Below, one piece after another: positions 43,044-52,554 of a DNA stretch of 64,000 nucleotides (position 1 is the stretch's first letter; the number at the start of each line of letters is the position of its first letter). The notes below the pieces were generated by a model. That model was not told where the DNA came from. It ran no database searches and saw nothing but the letters and a program-made list of their open reading frames with translations. The DNA comes from JAALKW01 sp963974485 (lineage in GTDB: Bacteria; Pseudomonadota; Gammaproteobacteria; Legionellales; Legionellaceae), in assembly GCA_963974485.1 (NCBI GenBank), contig CAXBBS010000001.1, positions 1 to 64,000 on the forward strand, in the 5' to 3' direction. The position numbers and the translations under genes were made by a program.

Positions 43044-44234
43044 CTAGGCCTCTTCATGCTCATGTCGTCTCAAAAAAGCCGGAATATCTAAATAATCAAC
43101 ATCCGGAGCCGCATCATTTTTCTTTGGCTGAGCTGCGGATAATGTGGGGCTTTTTACCTGCTTACGGGCAACTGCTGGACGCTCTAATTGTTGATAATCC
43201 AAACTACCGTCGCGACGTCGCGCTTCAAATAAAGGAGCACGTTCTGGGGTCTTCGCCGCATGTGGTGTACTTTTTTCTTCGCCACCTAAACCCGTCACAA
43301 TCACCGTGACTCGCATCTCATCGGTCATATCAGGATCAATCACCGTACCGACAACGACGGTTGCATCATCAGAAATAAATTCTTTAACAACATCACCCAC
43401 TTCTTCAAATTCACCGATAGACATATCTAATCCAGCCGTGATATTGACTAAAATACCACGTGCGCCAGAAAAGTTAACATCTTCAAGCAAAGGTGAAGCA
43501 ATCGCAGCTTCAGCTGCTTGACGCGCGCGTTGTTCACCACTAGCACAACCCGTTCCCATCATCGCCATGCCCATTTCCGACATCACGGTGCGTACATCGG
43601 CAAAATCGACATTAATCAAACCGGGACGTGTGATTAAATCAGCAATTCCTTTGACCGCGCCAAGCAATACGTTGTTGGCCGCTTTAAACGCATTAAGTAA
43701 CGTAATATTCTTACCTAAAACACTTAATAATTTATTATTAGGAATCGTGATCAATGAATCCACGTGCTCAGCCAAGCGACGCATGCCTTCTTCAGCAGCA
43801 AGCGTGCGCTGCTTACCTTCAAAAGAAAAAGGCTTTGTGACAACAGCAACGGTCAGGATGCCTAAACTTTTTGCAACCTCAGCAAAAACTGGCGCAGCCC
43901 CTGTTCCTGTTCCACCCCCCATCCCGGCGGTAATAAACACCATGTCAGCGCCTTGCAACACTTCTTTGATGTATTCGCGATCTTCTTCAGCCGCGTCTTG
44001 ACCAATTTGCGGGTTAGCGCCTGCACCTAAGCCTTTTGTGAGCTCATCACCGAGCTGCATTTGAATTTCAGCTTTAGAATGACGGAGCGCTTGGGCATCA
44101 GTATTCGCACAAATAAACTTCACCCCTTCAATGCGTTCAGCCAACATGTGCTCAACGGCATTTCCACCACCGCCACCCACACCAACGACCTTGATGACTG
44201 CATTATCTTGCTGGCTACCCATTTGCTCACTCAT
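43044..44234 (-). CDS. ftsZ: Cell division GTPase FtsZ
   Basis: Tubulin homologue forming the Z ring. I choose ATG 44234 (MSEQMGSQQDNAVIKVVG) with GGGGTG upstream. The 396 residues show GGGGGNAVEHM, the tubulin signature GGGTGTGAAPV, T7 loop NVDFADVRTVM, a flexible linker (about 320-375), and the C-terminal peptide YLDIPAFLRRH that binds FtsA and ZipA. 30 nt separate it from ftsA. Confidence 0.97.
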   Translation of the reverse strand: MSEQMGSQQDNAVIKVVGVGGGGGNAVEHMLAERIEGVKFICANTDAQALRHSKAEIQMQLGDELTKGLGAGANPQIGQDAAEEDREYIKEVLQGADMVFITAGMGGGTGTGAAPVFAEVAKSLGILTVAVVTKPFSFEGKQRTLAAEEGMRRLAEHVDSLITIPNNKLLSVLGKNITLLNAFKAANNVLLGAVKGIADLITRPGLINVDFADVRTVMSEMGMAMMGTGCASGEQRARQAAEAAIASPLLEDVNFSGARGILVNITAGLDMSIGEFEEVGDVVKEFISDDATVVVGTVIDPDMTDEMRVTVIVTGLGGEEKSTPHAAKTPERAPLFEARRRDGSLDYQQLERPAVARKQVKSPTLSAAQPKKNDAAPDVDYLDIPAFLRRHEHEEA

Positions 44235-44264
44235 GCCTTTCACCCCGTGCCAAAAAAATTATGT

Positions 44265-45503
44265 TTAGAAGTTGCCTCTGAACCATTGTTTCATTTTCGT
44301 CCAAACGCCGCTTGCTGAATCACGTAACGTAAACCCATTATACCCAGCTTCGTGTTGTTGTTGAAACCCATGTAATAATAAGCCAACGCCTGTTGCCCAA
44401 CTTGGGTCCATCATTTCATCCGATAAGCCCGTTAATTCGGGCACCAGCCCTTGCCGCACAGGCATTTCAAAACACATTTCTGCCAAATCAATTGCACCAT
44501 GAACATTCGATGCACCTCCGGTTAACACCATCCCCGCCGCAATCAGGTCTTGAAATCCACTGGCATTCAGTTCGTGCCGAACCAGAGCAAACAACTCTTC
44601 ATAACGAGCAGAAACCACTTCAGCCAGGGCTTGAGTTGAAATTTTTCGACCCGGACGCTCATTGACACTGAGAACTTCGAGCATTTGTCCTGGGCTTGCA
44701 AGCTCTGGCATAGCACAACCATATTTAAGCTTCATGGCCTCAGCGGCTTTAGTCGGTGTACGAAGTGCCATGGCAATATCATTGGTGACTTGATCGCCTG
44801 CAATAGGAATCACCGCAGTGGATTGAATCGCGCCATGCGAAAAAATAGCCACATCCGTGGTACCGCCACCAATATCAACCAAACACACACCTAATTCTTT
44901 TTCATCATCCGTGAGCACGGCATGACTTGAAGCCAGCTGCTCCAAGCTAATATCATGCACTTCAAGCCCACAACGCCGAATGCATTTAATAATATTTTGA
45001 GCCGCACTCACCGCCCCAGTAACAATATGAACCCGGGCTTCTAGCCGCACACCAGCCATACCAATCGGCTCTCGAATGTTTCCTTGTCCATCGATAATAA
45101 ACTCTTGTGGAAGCACATGCAGAATTTTTTGATCGGCAGGAATAGGCACCGCTTTCGCTGCATCAAGTACGCGCTCAACATCAGCACGAGACACTTCCTG
45201 ATCGCGAATCGCAACAATGCCGTGCGAATTTAAACTCTTAATATGGCTGCCCGCGATTCCGGTATAAACCGAATGGACCTCACAACCGGCCATGAGTTCA
45301 GCTTCTTGCACCGCACGTTGAATAGAATTAACCGTCGCCTCAATATCAACAACCGCACCACGTTTTAATCCATAGGATGGATGGCGACCGGTTCCAATCA
45401 CCTCAATGGTGCCTGCTGGCGTTACCTCACCGATTAATACGACAATTTTTGACGTGCCTATATCCAGTGCGGTAATAATGTTTTTTTCTATTTTTTTAGC
45501 CAT
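44265..45503 (-). CDS. ftsA: Cell division protein FtsA
   Basis: Actin-like membrane tether of FtsZ. I choose ATG 45503 (MAKKIEKNIITALDIGTSK), overlapping the ftsQ stop by one base (TAATG) with GGGAAG upstream. The 412 residues show the phosphate-1 motif LDIGTSKIVVLIGE, the SHS2 region, phosphate-2 CLVDIGGGTTDVAIF and LTGGASNVHG. The C-terminal amphipathic helix (SGVWTKMKQWFRGNF) is the membrane-targeting sequence. Confidence 0.97.
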   Translation of the reverse strand: MAKKIEKNIITALDIGTSKIVVLIGEVTPAGTIEVIGTGRHPSYGLKRGAVVDIEATVNSIQRAVQEAELMAGCEVHSVYTGIAGSHIKSLNSHGIVAIRDQEVSRADVERVLDAAKAVPIPADQKILHVLPQEFIIDGQGNIREPIGMAGVRLEARVHIVTGAVSAAQNIIKCIRRCGLEVHDISLEQLASSHAVLTDDEKELGVCLVDIGGGTTDVAIFSHGAIQSTAVIPIAGDQVTNDIAMALRTPTKAAEAMKLKYGCAMPELASPGQMLEVLSVNERPGRKISTQALAEVVSARYEELFALVRHELNASGFQDLIAAGMVLTGGASNVHGAIDLAEMCFEMPVRQGLVPELTGLSDEMMDPSWATGVGLLLHGFQQQHEAGYNGFTLRDSASGVWTKMKQWFRGNF

Positions 45504-46228
45504 TATCTTCCCGTTTGCTGCTTCCATTGCACTGCCATCCCGCGTGCATAACGTAAATCAACACTCGACAGCAGTTCCGGTTTATCGCCAAAAACGGCCG
45601 GGTAAGCCCGACAAAAGCGATGCAAGCGTGGCTCTAAATCCTGCTTCCCGAGGCGCAGCCTCACACCATTTGTTAGCACAAGCTCCCAAGCTTGATTGTT
45701 ACGCAACTCTAACAAGGCTATATTTAAGCCATACCTTAGTAATAGCTTACTCAATTTTTCGTACGTTTGTAAGACTTCATGTTGTTGTTCTTCTGGACCA
45801 TACAAATAAGCCCCAGAATACGCCCCTTTCAGCACCTTATCTTGATTAAATAAAATTCCTTCAGATGTAATATAAGCATCATTCCATACAGCCATCGGTT
45901 GGTGCTCTATGAGTTTAACGTTGAGTATACCCGGCCATACGCGTTTGACATTAACATGCTTACACCAATCTAACGCAAGTAATTCATTTTTTAGTGTTTG
46001 TGTTGATAATATCAAAAAACTTTGTTTTAAATGCGGTGATAAAATTTGTTCCAGAGCCTCTCGCGTAATATGCTCATACGTTGCTTCAATTTGAACCGTT
46101 TGAACAGGAAAACGAGCGGCATCTGAAATCCCCAGATAAACCAGCCGACCGGCCAACAACAAGGCGCACACAACCAAACACGCAAGGCGTGTTGAAAACT
46201 GAAATTGTAATGCGCTAAGCCCGCGCAT
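45503..46228 (-). CDS. ftsQ: Cell division protein FtsQ
   Basis: Bitopic divisome protein. The 241 residues have a short cytoplasmic start, one transmembrane segment (about 13-34), a POTRA domain (PVQTVQIEATYEHITREALEQ...), and the beta domain (VNVKRVWPGILNVKLIEHQPMAVWN). It overlaps ddl by 14 nt and ftsA by one base. Confidence 0.94.
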   Translation of the reverse strand: MRGLSALQFQFSTRLACLVVCALLLAGRLVYLGISDAARFPVQTVQIEATYEHITREALEQILSPHLKQSFLILSTQTLKNELLALDWCKHVNVKRVWPGILNVKLIEHQPMAVWNDAYITSEGILFNQDKVLKGAYSGAYLYGPEEQQHEVLQTYEKLSKLLLRYGLNIALLELRNNQAWELVLTNGVRLRLGKQDLEPRLHRFCRAYPAVFGDKPELLSSVDLRYARGMAVQWKQQTGR

Positions 46229-47336
46229 GATCTGGAGCGCTGCTATAATTCGTCACCAACTTTTCTCGACTACGATGTCGCATGTGAGCCAAAGTAATCA
46301 GCCGTTCAAGTAACGCGGGGTAACTTAAGCCACTTGCCTCCCATAATTTAGGAAACATACTCACCGACGTGAATCCAGGCATGGTGTTAATTTCGTTAAA
46401 ATAAATTTTATTTGTTTCCCGTTGAACAAAAAAATCAACGCGCGCAAGACCATAGCACTTGAGTCGCATAAAAATTTCTGCGGCTGCCATTTGCACATGC
46501 CTTGTCGCTTCCTGATCGAGCAAGGCAGGAATACACAGCTGACTCTCGTCGGACTCAAGGTATTTTGCCGCATAAGAATAAAATCCATCGGTATGTGCTA
46601 CTTTGATTTCACCAGGCACGGTAACATCGGGCAAACCTTCACGTGAATCATGCTCTAACACACCAACTTCGATTTCACGCCCAGCAATAAACGCTTCGAT
46701 AAGCACGGTTGTGTCATAACGTCGCGCATCACGCACAGCCGCCAGCAATTGCTCCATGGTATTTGCACGATGAATGCCTACACTTGAACCCAAAGAGCAG
46801 GGCTTAACAAACACAGGCCAACCCAATTCAGCGACTGCAGCTTCACATCGGCGACGATCATGCTCCGCTATCTCTGTGTAAGGCAAGCGATGATAGGGCA
46901 CCGCATGAATGCCTTCCAGATGCCCCACCAGCTGTCTCGCAATATCTTTATCCATGCTAACAGCTGCAGACAAAACATCACACCCAACATAAGCAACACC
47001 CGCTAAATTTAATAGGCCTTGCAAAGCACCATCTTCGCACAACGGACCATGCATTACAGGAAAAACAAGCTCAGCATCCACAGCTAATTGACCATTGCAC
47101 AGTAAACTCGGTAAACGCTCAGCATCAGGAAGGGCCACAGGCAAAGCCTCGGCATACAAATCGCGTAACACCTCAGTATTATTTATATATAAGCAACCGC
47201 GTTTGTCCATGCCGATGGCAATCACGTCATAAAGCACAGCGTCCAGCGCTGCCAAAACCGAAGCGGCAGACTGTAACGAAACTTCGTGCTCTCCCGATTG
47301 CCCACCATACAGCAACACAAGTTTTAAACGCGCCAT
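46215..47336 (-). CDS. ddl: D-alanine--D-alanine ligase
   Basis: ATP-grasp ligase producing D-Ala-D-Ala. The 373 residues show the N-terminal LLYGGQSGEHEVSLQSA, PVMHGPLCEDGALQG, the ATP loop FVKPCSLGSSVGI, and the metal-binding end FNEINTMPGFTSVSMFP. The length is that of the DdlA type (about 365) rather than DdlB (about 306), although the position is that of ddlB. 78 nt separate it from murC, with no room for murB. Confidence 0.95.
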   Translation of the reverse strand: MARLKLVLLYGGQSGEHEVSLQSAASVLAALDAVLYDVIAIGMDKRGCLYINNTEVLRDLYAEALPVALPDAERLPSLLCNGQLAVDAELVFPVMHGPLCEDGALQGLLNLAGVAYVGCDVLSAAVSMDKDIARQLVGHLEGIHAVPYHRLPYTEIAEHDRRRCEAAVAELGWPVFVKPCSLGSSVGIHRANTMEQLLAAVRDARRYDTTVLIEAFIAGREIEVGVLEHDSREGLPDVTVPGEIKVAHTDGFYSYAAKYLESDESQLCIPALLDQEATRHVQMAAAEIFMRLKCYGLARVDFFVQRETNKIYFNEINTMPGFTSVSMFPKLWEASGLSYPALLERLITLAHMRHRSREKLVTNYSSAPDHARA

Positions 47337-47414
47337 TAAATCCCTCCAACAAGATGTACTTCACGTATCCAATCTATCCCGGTTTGCTTTAGCCCAGACA
47401 AACCGGAATCAAGC

Positions 47415-48839
47415 TCATAATTTAACGCCCGCGCCTTCAGCCAGATGCATCGCAACTTGGCCTATATTGCCCGCGCCTTGCAACAAAATAACATCGCCAT
47501 CTCGAATCAAAGAATCTAAACGTTGACTTAGATTATCTTCGCTTACGATTGAAACCTCTCCGCCTTTACGCTCATCAACCGCTTTCGCCAATGCCATGCT
47601 ACTGATGCCTTCCATCATCGGCTCACCGGCCGAATAAATATCAAATAATAACAACTCATCCGCCAAACCAAGTACATCAACAAACTGCGAAAACAATTCT
47701 TTTGTTCGTGAATAGCGATGAGGTTGAAAAACATGTATTAAACGCTTATTGGGCCAAACAGCGCGAAACGCATCAATCGTCGCACGAATTTCTTCCGGGT
47801 GATGACCGTAATCATCCACAACCAAGGCTGTACCACGTACAAATTCACGCTCACCTAAAACCTGGAAACGCCGGCCTACACCTTGAAAACAACGTAGACC
47901 TTCCGCAATCGCCTCATCATGAACGCCGAGCTCGGTAGCAATCGCAATCGCTGCCAACGCATTTAACGTGTTATGACGTCCTGGTAAATTTAAATCAATC
48001 GTCATCACCGCATGAGGTGCCGGTCGTGTCACGGTAAAACGGCTGAATAATCCGTCTTGTTTCCAGTCAGTCGCACGATACTCCGCGTCATCAGAAAAAC
48101 CATACGTCAGCGTAGGACGCTGAATGGACGACAAGACATGGCGAACATTCGCATCATCAATACAGACCACGGCCAAACCATAAAAAGGCAAGTGATGTAA
48201 AAACTCAAGAAACGTATCACGTAATTTATTAAAATCACCGTCATACGTTTCCATATGATCAGCATCAATATTCGTCACAACCGCCATCGTAGGCTTCAAA
48301 AATAAAAACGAAGCATCACTTTCGTCGGCTTCGGCAACCAAATACGCTGAACCACCGAGCTTTGCATTACTACCACTGTTTGTTAATTTTCCACCAATCA
48401 CAAAGCTAGGATCAAGTCCGCCTTCTGCAAGTAAACTACTCACTAAACTCGTGGTGGTGGTTTTTCCATGCGTACCCGCAATGGCTATACCTTGGCGAAA
48501 GCGCATCAGCTCGGCCAACATCATAGCCCGAGGAATCACGGGAATACGTGCCGCACGAGCCGCAACCACTTCAGGGTTATCTTCATGAATCGCAGTCGAT
48601 CGCACCACCACATCAGCACCTGCAATATTCTCAGCCTGATGTTGCGTAAAGACCGAAACACCCTGCTCTCGCAAATGTGCCGCCGTATGGTTGTCATTCA
48701 TATCCGAACCGGTGACATGATACCCTTCGTTGTGCAGCACCTCGGCAATACCGCACATGCCTGTACCTGCAATACCAACAAAATGAATGTGGTCAACGTG
48801 CCCCATTCTTGGTAATGAGAATGTATTCGTATTATCCAC
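47415..48839 (-). CDS. murC: UDP-N-acetylmuramate--L-alanine ligase
   Basis: Adds L-Ala to UDP-MurNAc, first step of the stem peptide. The 474 residues show HIHFVGIAGTGMCGIAEVL, GSDMNDN, ATP site IAGTHGKTTTTSLV, NIDADHMETYDGD and DDYGHHPEEIRATI. It starts 12 nt after ftsW; murG, which usually sits between them, is absent. Confidence 0.96.
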   Translation of the reverse strand: MDNTNTFSLPRMGHVDHIHFVGIAGTGMCGIAEVLHNEGYHVTGSDMNDNHTAAHLREQGVSVFTQHQAENIAGADVVVRSTAIHEDNPEVVAARAARIPVIPRAMMLAELMRFRQGIAIAGTHGKTTTTSLVSSLLAEGGLDPSFVIGGKLTNSGSNAKLGGSAYLVAEADESDASFLFLKPTMAVVTNIDADHMETYDGDFNKLRDTFLEFLHHLPFYGLAVVCIDDANVRHVLSSIQRPTLTYGFSDDAEYRATDWKQDGLFSRFTVTRPAPHAVMTIDLNLPGRHNTLNALAAIAIATELGVHDEAIAEGLRCFQGVGRRFQVLGEREFVRGTALVVDDYGHHPEEIRATIDAFRAVWPNKRLIHVFQPHRYSRTKELFSQFVDVLGLADELLLFDIYSAGEPMMEGISSMALAKAVDERKGGEVSIVSEDNLSQRLDSLIRDGDVILLQGAGNIGQVAMHLAEGAGVKL

Positions 48840-48851
48840 AACACCCCCTAA

Positions 48852-50021
48852 TTATCGAAAACCTAATGATTGCCAGCGTGTTTCGTGATCAATACGTAAC
48901 AAGAGCGCAAGAGCAATACAATTAACCACCAAGCTTGCGCCCCCATAACTTAAAAGTGGTAACGTCAAACCCTTGGTTGGCAATAACCCTGCATTCACGC
49001 CTATATTAATCACCGCTTGCATCCCGAGCCAAAACGTCATTCCGTATGCTGTATACGCCGCAAAAAAACGTTCTGCTTGATAAGCTCGAAAGCCTATAAG
49101 CAAGCCTCTAGTTACCAGTATACTATACAAAATCAAAACAAGGAGCACACCCAGCAAACCGAGCTCTTCGGCAAGTACAGCAAACATAAAATCTGTGTGC
49201 GCCTCAGGCAAATAAAGCAGCTTTTGAACACTGCTGCCCAACCCTGTTCCAAACCATCCACCACGCCCAAAAGCAATCAACGACTGCGTTAATTGATAGC
49301 CACTATTAAATTGATCGGCCCATGGATTTAAAAAAGCCGTCAAGCGTGCCATTCGATAAGGTGATGACACAGCAAGAACACCTAGAGACGCTACCATGAG
49401 AACTACAAGTCCCGCATAATACCTTAACTTTACACCCGATAAAAAAAGCATCACCATCACGGTTGTGCTGATAACAACCGTCGCCCCAAAATCAGGCTCA
49501 GATAAAAGAAGCATAGCAATTAAAGCCAGTAATCCTAAAGGCTTAAGAAAGTTATACACCTCACTTTGTGCGCGATGCTGTTGTCGCACCAAATAGCCGG
49601 CCAAATATAAAATCATGGATAATTTGACAAGTTCAGACACTTGAATCGACACAGGTCCAAGCGCTAACCAACGCCGACTTCCGTTAACAACCCGACCAAT
49701 CCCAGGAATCAAGACCAACACGAGCATAACCAAACACATTAGTAACAAGGGAGCACTCCATTTCTCCCAAACACTGGTATCAATACGCATCACAAACATG
49801 CCAACAAACAACCCAAGCACCAAATAACAGACTTGACGAACTAAAAAATGAAACGGTTGTTGGTAATATTTTGTTGAAATCATCACTGAACTCGAGGCAA
49901 CCATCAAAAGCCCTAGAAACAATAAACCGATAATGGCCACCAAAAGCCATTTATCATACAACGCTAACGGTTCACTTGCAGCGCGAGATCGTACCGCGTG
50001 ACGCACGCCAATGCCCATCAT
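48852..50021 (-). CDS. ftsW: Lipid II polymerase FtsW
   Basis: SEDS glycosyltransferase of septal peptidoglycan synthesis. The 389 residues have about ten transmembrane segments and SEDS motifs GRVVNGSRRWLALGPVSIQ, FLNPWADQFNSGYQLTQS, EAHTDFMFAVLAEELGLLG and TKGLTLPLLSYGG. ATG codons at 50021 and 50018 are both possible; the first overlaps the murD stop by 4 nt. Confidence 0.95.
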   Translation of the reverse strand: MMGIGVRHAVRSRAASEPLALYDKWLLVAIIGLLFLGLLMVASSSVMISTKYYQQPFHFLVRQVCYLVLGLFVGMFVMRIDTSVWEKWSAPLLLMCLVMLVLVLIPGIGRVVNGSRRWLALGPVSIQVSELVKLSMILYLAGYLVRQQHRAQSEVYNFLKPLGLLALIAMLLLSEPDFGATVVISTTVMVMLFLSGVKLRYYAGLVVLMVASLGVLAVSSPYRMARLTAFLNPWADQFNSGYQLTQSLIAFGRGGWFGTGLGSSVQKLLYLPEAHTDFMFAVLAEELGLLGVLLVLILYSILVTRGLLIGFRAYQAERFFAAYTAYGMTFWLGMQAVINIGVNAGLLPTKGLTLPLLSYGGASLVVNCIALALLLRIDHETRWQSLGFR

Positions 50022-51370
50022 AGCGCATGCACCAAAGCCGTAAAAACCTCTCCTCGATGATTAAAATTATCAAACATATCCAAGCTTGCACACGCAGGAG
50101 ATAAGAGCACAGCGTCTCCTGATTTTGCACATGACTGCGCTTGCTTAACCGCATCTTCTAACGACACGGCATGATAAATATCAACCACATCACGTAACGC
50201 TTCGTCTAAAAGCTTGGCATCTTCTCCTATCAAAACGAGCGCACTGACATGCTCAGACACCGGTTGGCGTAGCGCTTGAAAATCCCCGCCTTTCCCCTGC
50301 CCGCCAGCAATCAATACAAGCTTGCCTTTGACCGATGAACTAAGGCCTGTAATCGCCGACTCCGTTGCCCCAACATTGGTGCCTTTGGAATCATTAATCC
50401 AGACCACGTCATCCAGGACCCGAACCCTTTGGCAGCGGTGCGGCAAGCCTGAAAACGTTTTTAACACCGCAACACAAACATCCATAGGAATCGCTAATAA
50501 CTCAGCCAAAGCACACGTTGCCAATGCATTCATCCAGTTATGACGGCCTTTCATGCTTATCTCATCCACCGGTAAAATCAAGGCCTCTCCTCGAGCAAGA
50601 CAAAGCTTATGGTTTGTATCATAACGCAATCCCCAGCTATTTTGATTTAGCGGCGCATCTGAGCCATAACTCATGATATGCACACCGCTCTCAAGGCTAG
50701 CTAAATCTGGTTTTGTCTCCACATCATCACGATTAAACACGCATGCTTGAGCACCCTGATATACCCGGTGTTTAGCCGCGCGATACGCTTCTGGGGTGTG
50801 ATGCCTATCCAGATGATCCGGCGATATATTCAATACAACGGCCGCCACAGGACGAAGCGCGCTTGTGAGCTCTAATTGAAAACTAGAAAGTTCGAGCACC
50901 CAGACATCAAAGATCCCCGGCTCATCTAAGAAAAAATCGAGCACCGGTGTGCCAATATTGCCAGCCACCGCTGTTTTCTTACCCGCAGCTTGTGCCATCT
51001 CTCCCAACAAACAGGTCACCGTAGATTTTCCATTTGTTCCTGTGATCGCAACCATGGGTGCATCCACCTCTCGGGCGAGGCAATCAATATCACTTTCTAT
51101 CGGAATCGCACGCACACGGGCCTCATGGAGCAAAGCAATATCCAACGATACACCTGGGCTACATATTAATTTTGATACGTTATCATATAAATTTTCGGGG
51201 TATGTTTTTAAATAAAGCGGGATATCAGGATAGGTCTGACGAAAAAACGCCTCTCCAGGAGGCGCTTCACGTGTATCATACACCGCAAAAGGTAAGTTTT
51301 TATAATGCAAATAACGCGCGATCGACTGCCCCGTTTTCCCAAGCCCTACAATCAACGTCATTTTTTGCAT
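50018..51370 (-). CDS. murD: UDP-N-acetylmuramoylalanine--D-glutamate ligase
   Basis: Adds D-Glu to UDP-MurNAc-L-Ala. I choose ATG 51370 (MQKMTLIVGLGKTGQSIARYL), with AGAGAGG upstream, 11 nt after mraY; upstream extension would overlap mraY. The 450 residues have the ATP site ITGTNGKSTVTCLLGE, LNISPDHLDRH and INDSKGTNVGATESAI. Confidence 0.96.
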   Translation of the reverse strand: MQKMTLIVGLGKTGQSIARYLHYKNLPFAVYDTREAPPGEAFFRQTYPDIPLYLKTYPENLYDNVSKLICSPGVSLDIALLHEARVRAIPIESDIDCLAREVDAPMVAITGTNGKSTVTCLLGEMAQAAGKKTAVAGNIGTPVLDFFLDEPGIFDVWVLELSSFQLELTSALRPVAAVVLNISPDHLDRHHTPEAYRAAKHRVYQGAQACVFNRDDVETKPDLASLESGVHIMSYGSDAPLNQNSWGLRYDTNHKLCLARGEALILPVDEISMKGRHNWMNALATCALAELLAIPMDVCVAVLKTFSGLPHRCQRVRVLDDVVWINDSKGTNVGATESAITGLSSSVKGKLVLIAGGQGKGGDFQALRQPVSEHVSALVLIGEDAKLLDEALRDVVDIYHAVSLEDAVKQAQSCAKSGDAVLLSPACASLDMFDNFNHRGEVFTALVHAL

Positions 51371-51381
51371 GATGACCTCTC

Positions 51382-52467
51382 TTAACGAAGCTTCAACGTC
51401 GCCAGGCCGCATAACACAAAGATCACGGTGATAATCCAAAACCGAACAATCACTTTAGGCTCAGCCCAACCTTTCAATTCAAAATGATGATGCAGCGGCG
51501 CCATTCTAAAAATACGCTTACCACCAGAGTATTTAAAATAAACCACTTGTAATACAACCGAAAGGGTTTCTAGAACAAAAAGCCCCCCCATAATCCCAAG
51601 CACTAACTCTTGGCGAATAATCACAGCAACAATACCTAGCGCGGCGCCCAAAGATAACGAACCCACATCGCCCATAAAGACTTGTGCTGGATAGGTGTTG
51701 TACCAAAGAAAACCAAGACCTGCCCCCACCATGGCTGAACAAAAAATAGTAAGCTCTTCCGTATTGGGTACAAACGGCACCGATAAATAATGCGCATACA
51801 CGGCATTACTGGTGACATAAGCAAAAACACCTAACGCACCGGCCACCATCACAATAGGCATGGTTGCTAACCCATCCAAACCATCGGTTAAATTCACCGC
51901 GTTACTACTGCCAACAATCACAAGATAAGCAAATATAGGAAAAAATAAACCCAGCGGTATGAGGCAATCTTTGAAGAACGGCACGGTGAGCTGTGTATGA
52001 ATCGGTAAATTTGCTTGGTAATATAAATACAGCACAGCGGCCAAGGCGACCACCGACTGCCAAATTATTTTTTTTCGGGCCGACAAACCTTTACTGTTTT
52101 TAAGCACGAGCTTACGATAATCATCCACCCAACCGACCCAACCAAAACCTAGCATCACAAACAAGGCAAGCCATAAGTTCGGCTGGCTTAAATCACCCCA
52201 TAATAAACTACTGAGTGTCACAGAAAGTAAAATTAACACGCCGCCCATCGTAGGCGTTCCAGCCTTAGATAAATGCGTTTGGGGCCCATCTTCTCGTACG
52301 ACTTGGCCCACTTGCAGCTTTCTCAACCACCGGATCATCACAGGACCACAACACAGCGCAATTACTAAAGCCGTCAACGCGGCCAAAATCGACCTCAGCG
52401 TTAAATACTGAAACACGCGAAGCACGTGATAATTATTTTGTAAGACCTGTGTGAGCCAATAAAGCAT
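51382..52467 (-). CDS. mraY: Phospho-N-acetylmuramoyl-pentapeptide transferase MraY
   Basis: Inner-membrane enzyme making lipid I. The 361 residues (E. coli 360) show about ten transmembrane segments and the motifs GWVDDYRKL, SSNAVNLTDGLDGLA, FMGDVGSLSLG and the HHHFELKGW cytoplasmic loop. 87 nt separate it from murF. Confidence 0.97.
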   Translation of the reverse strand: MLYWLTQVLQNNYHVLRVFQYLTLRSILAALTALVIALCCGPVMIRWLRKLQVGQVVREDGPQTHLSKAGTPTMGGVLILLSVTLSSLLWGDLSQPNLWLALFVMLGFGWVGWVDDYRKLVLKNSKGLSARKKIIWQSVVALAAVLYLYYQANLPIHTQLTVPFFKDCLIPLGLFFPIFAYLVIVGSSNAVNLTDGLDGLATMPIVMVAGALGVFAYVTSNAVYAHYLSVPFVPNTEELTIFCSAMVGAGLGFLWYNTYPAQVFMGDVGSLSLGAALGIVAVIIRQELVLGIMGGLFVLETLSVVLQVVYFKYSGGKRIFRMAPLHHHFELKGWAEPKVIVRFWIITVIFVLCGLATLKLR

Positions 52468-52554
52468 TGTTTTTTATCCTAAATTAAACAAACCAAATAA
52501 AAACAGCATATCATATATTATGCATCATGCATCTCACACAATTATTTCACGCAG

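Noticed and set aside
43567..44001. A 144-codon plus-strand frame
   Set aside because: It is antisense to the highly conserved ftsZ GTPase domain.
45406..45849. A 147-codon plus-strand frame
   Set aside because: It is antisense to ftsA and ftsQ and has no independent support.
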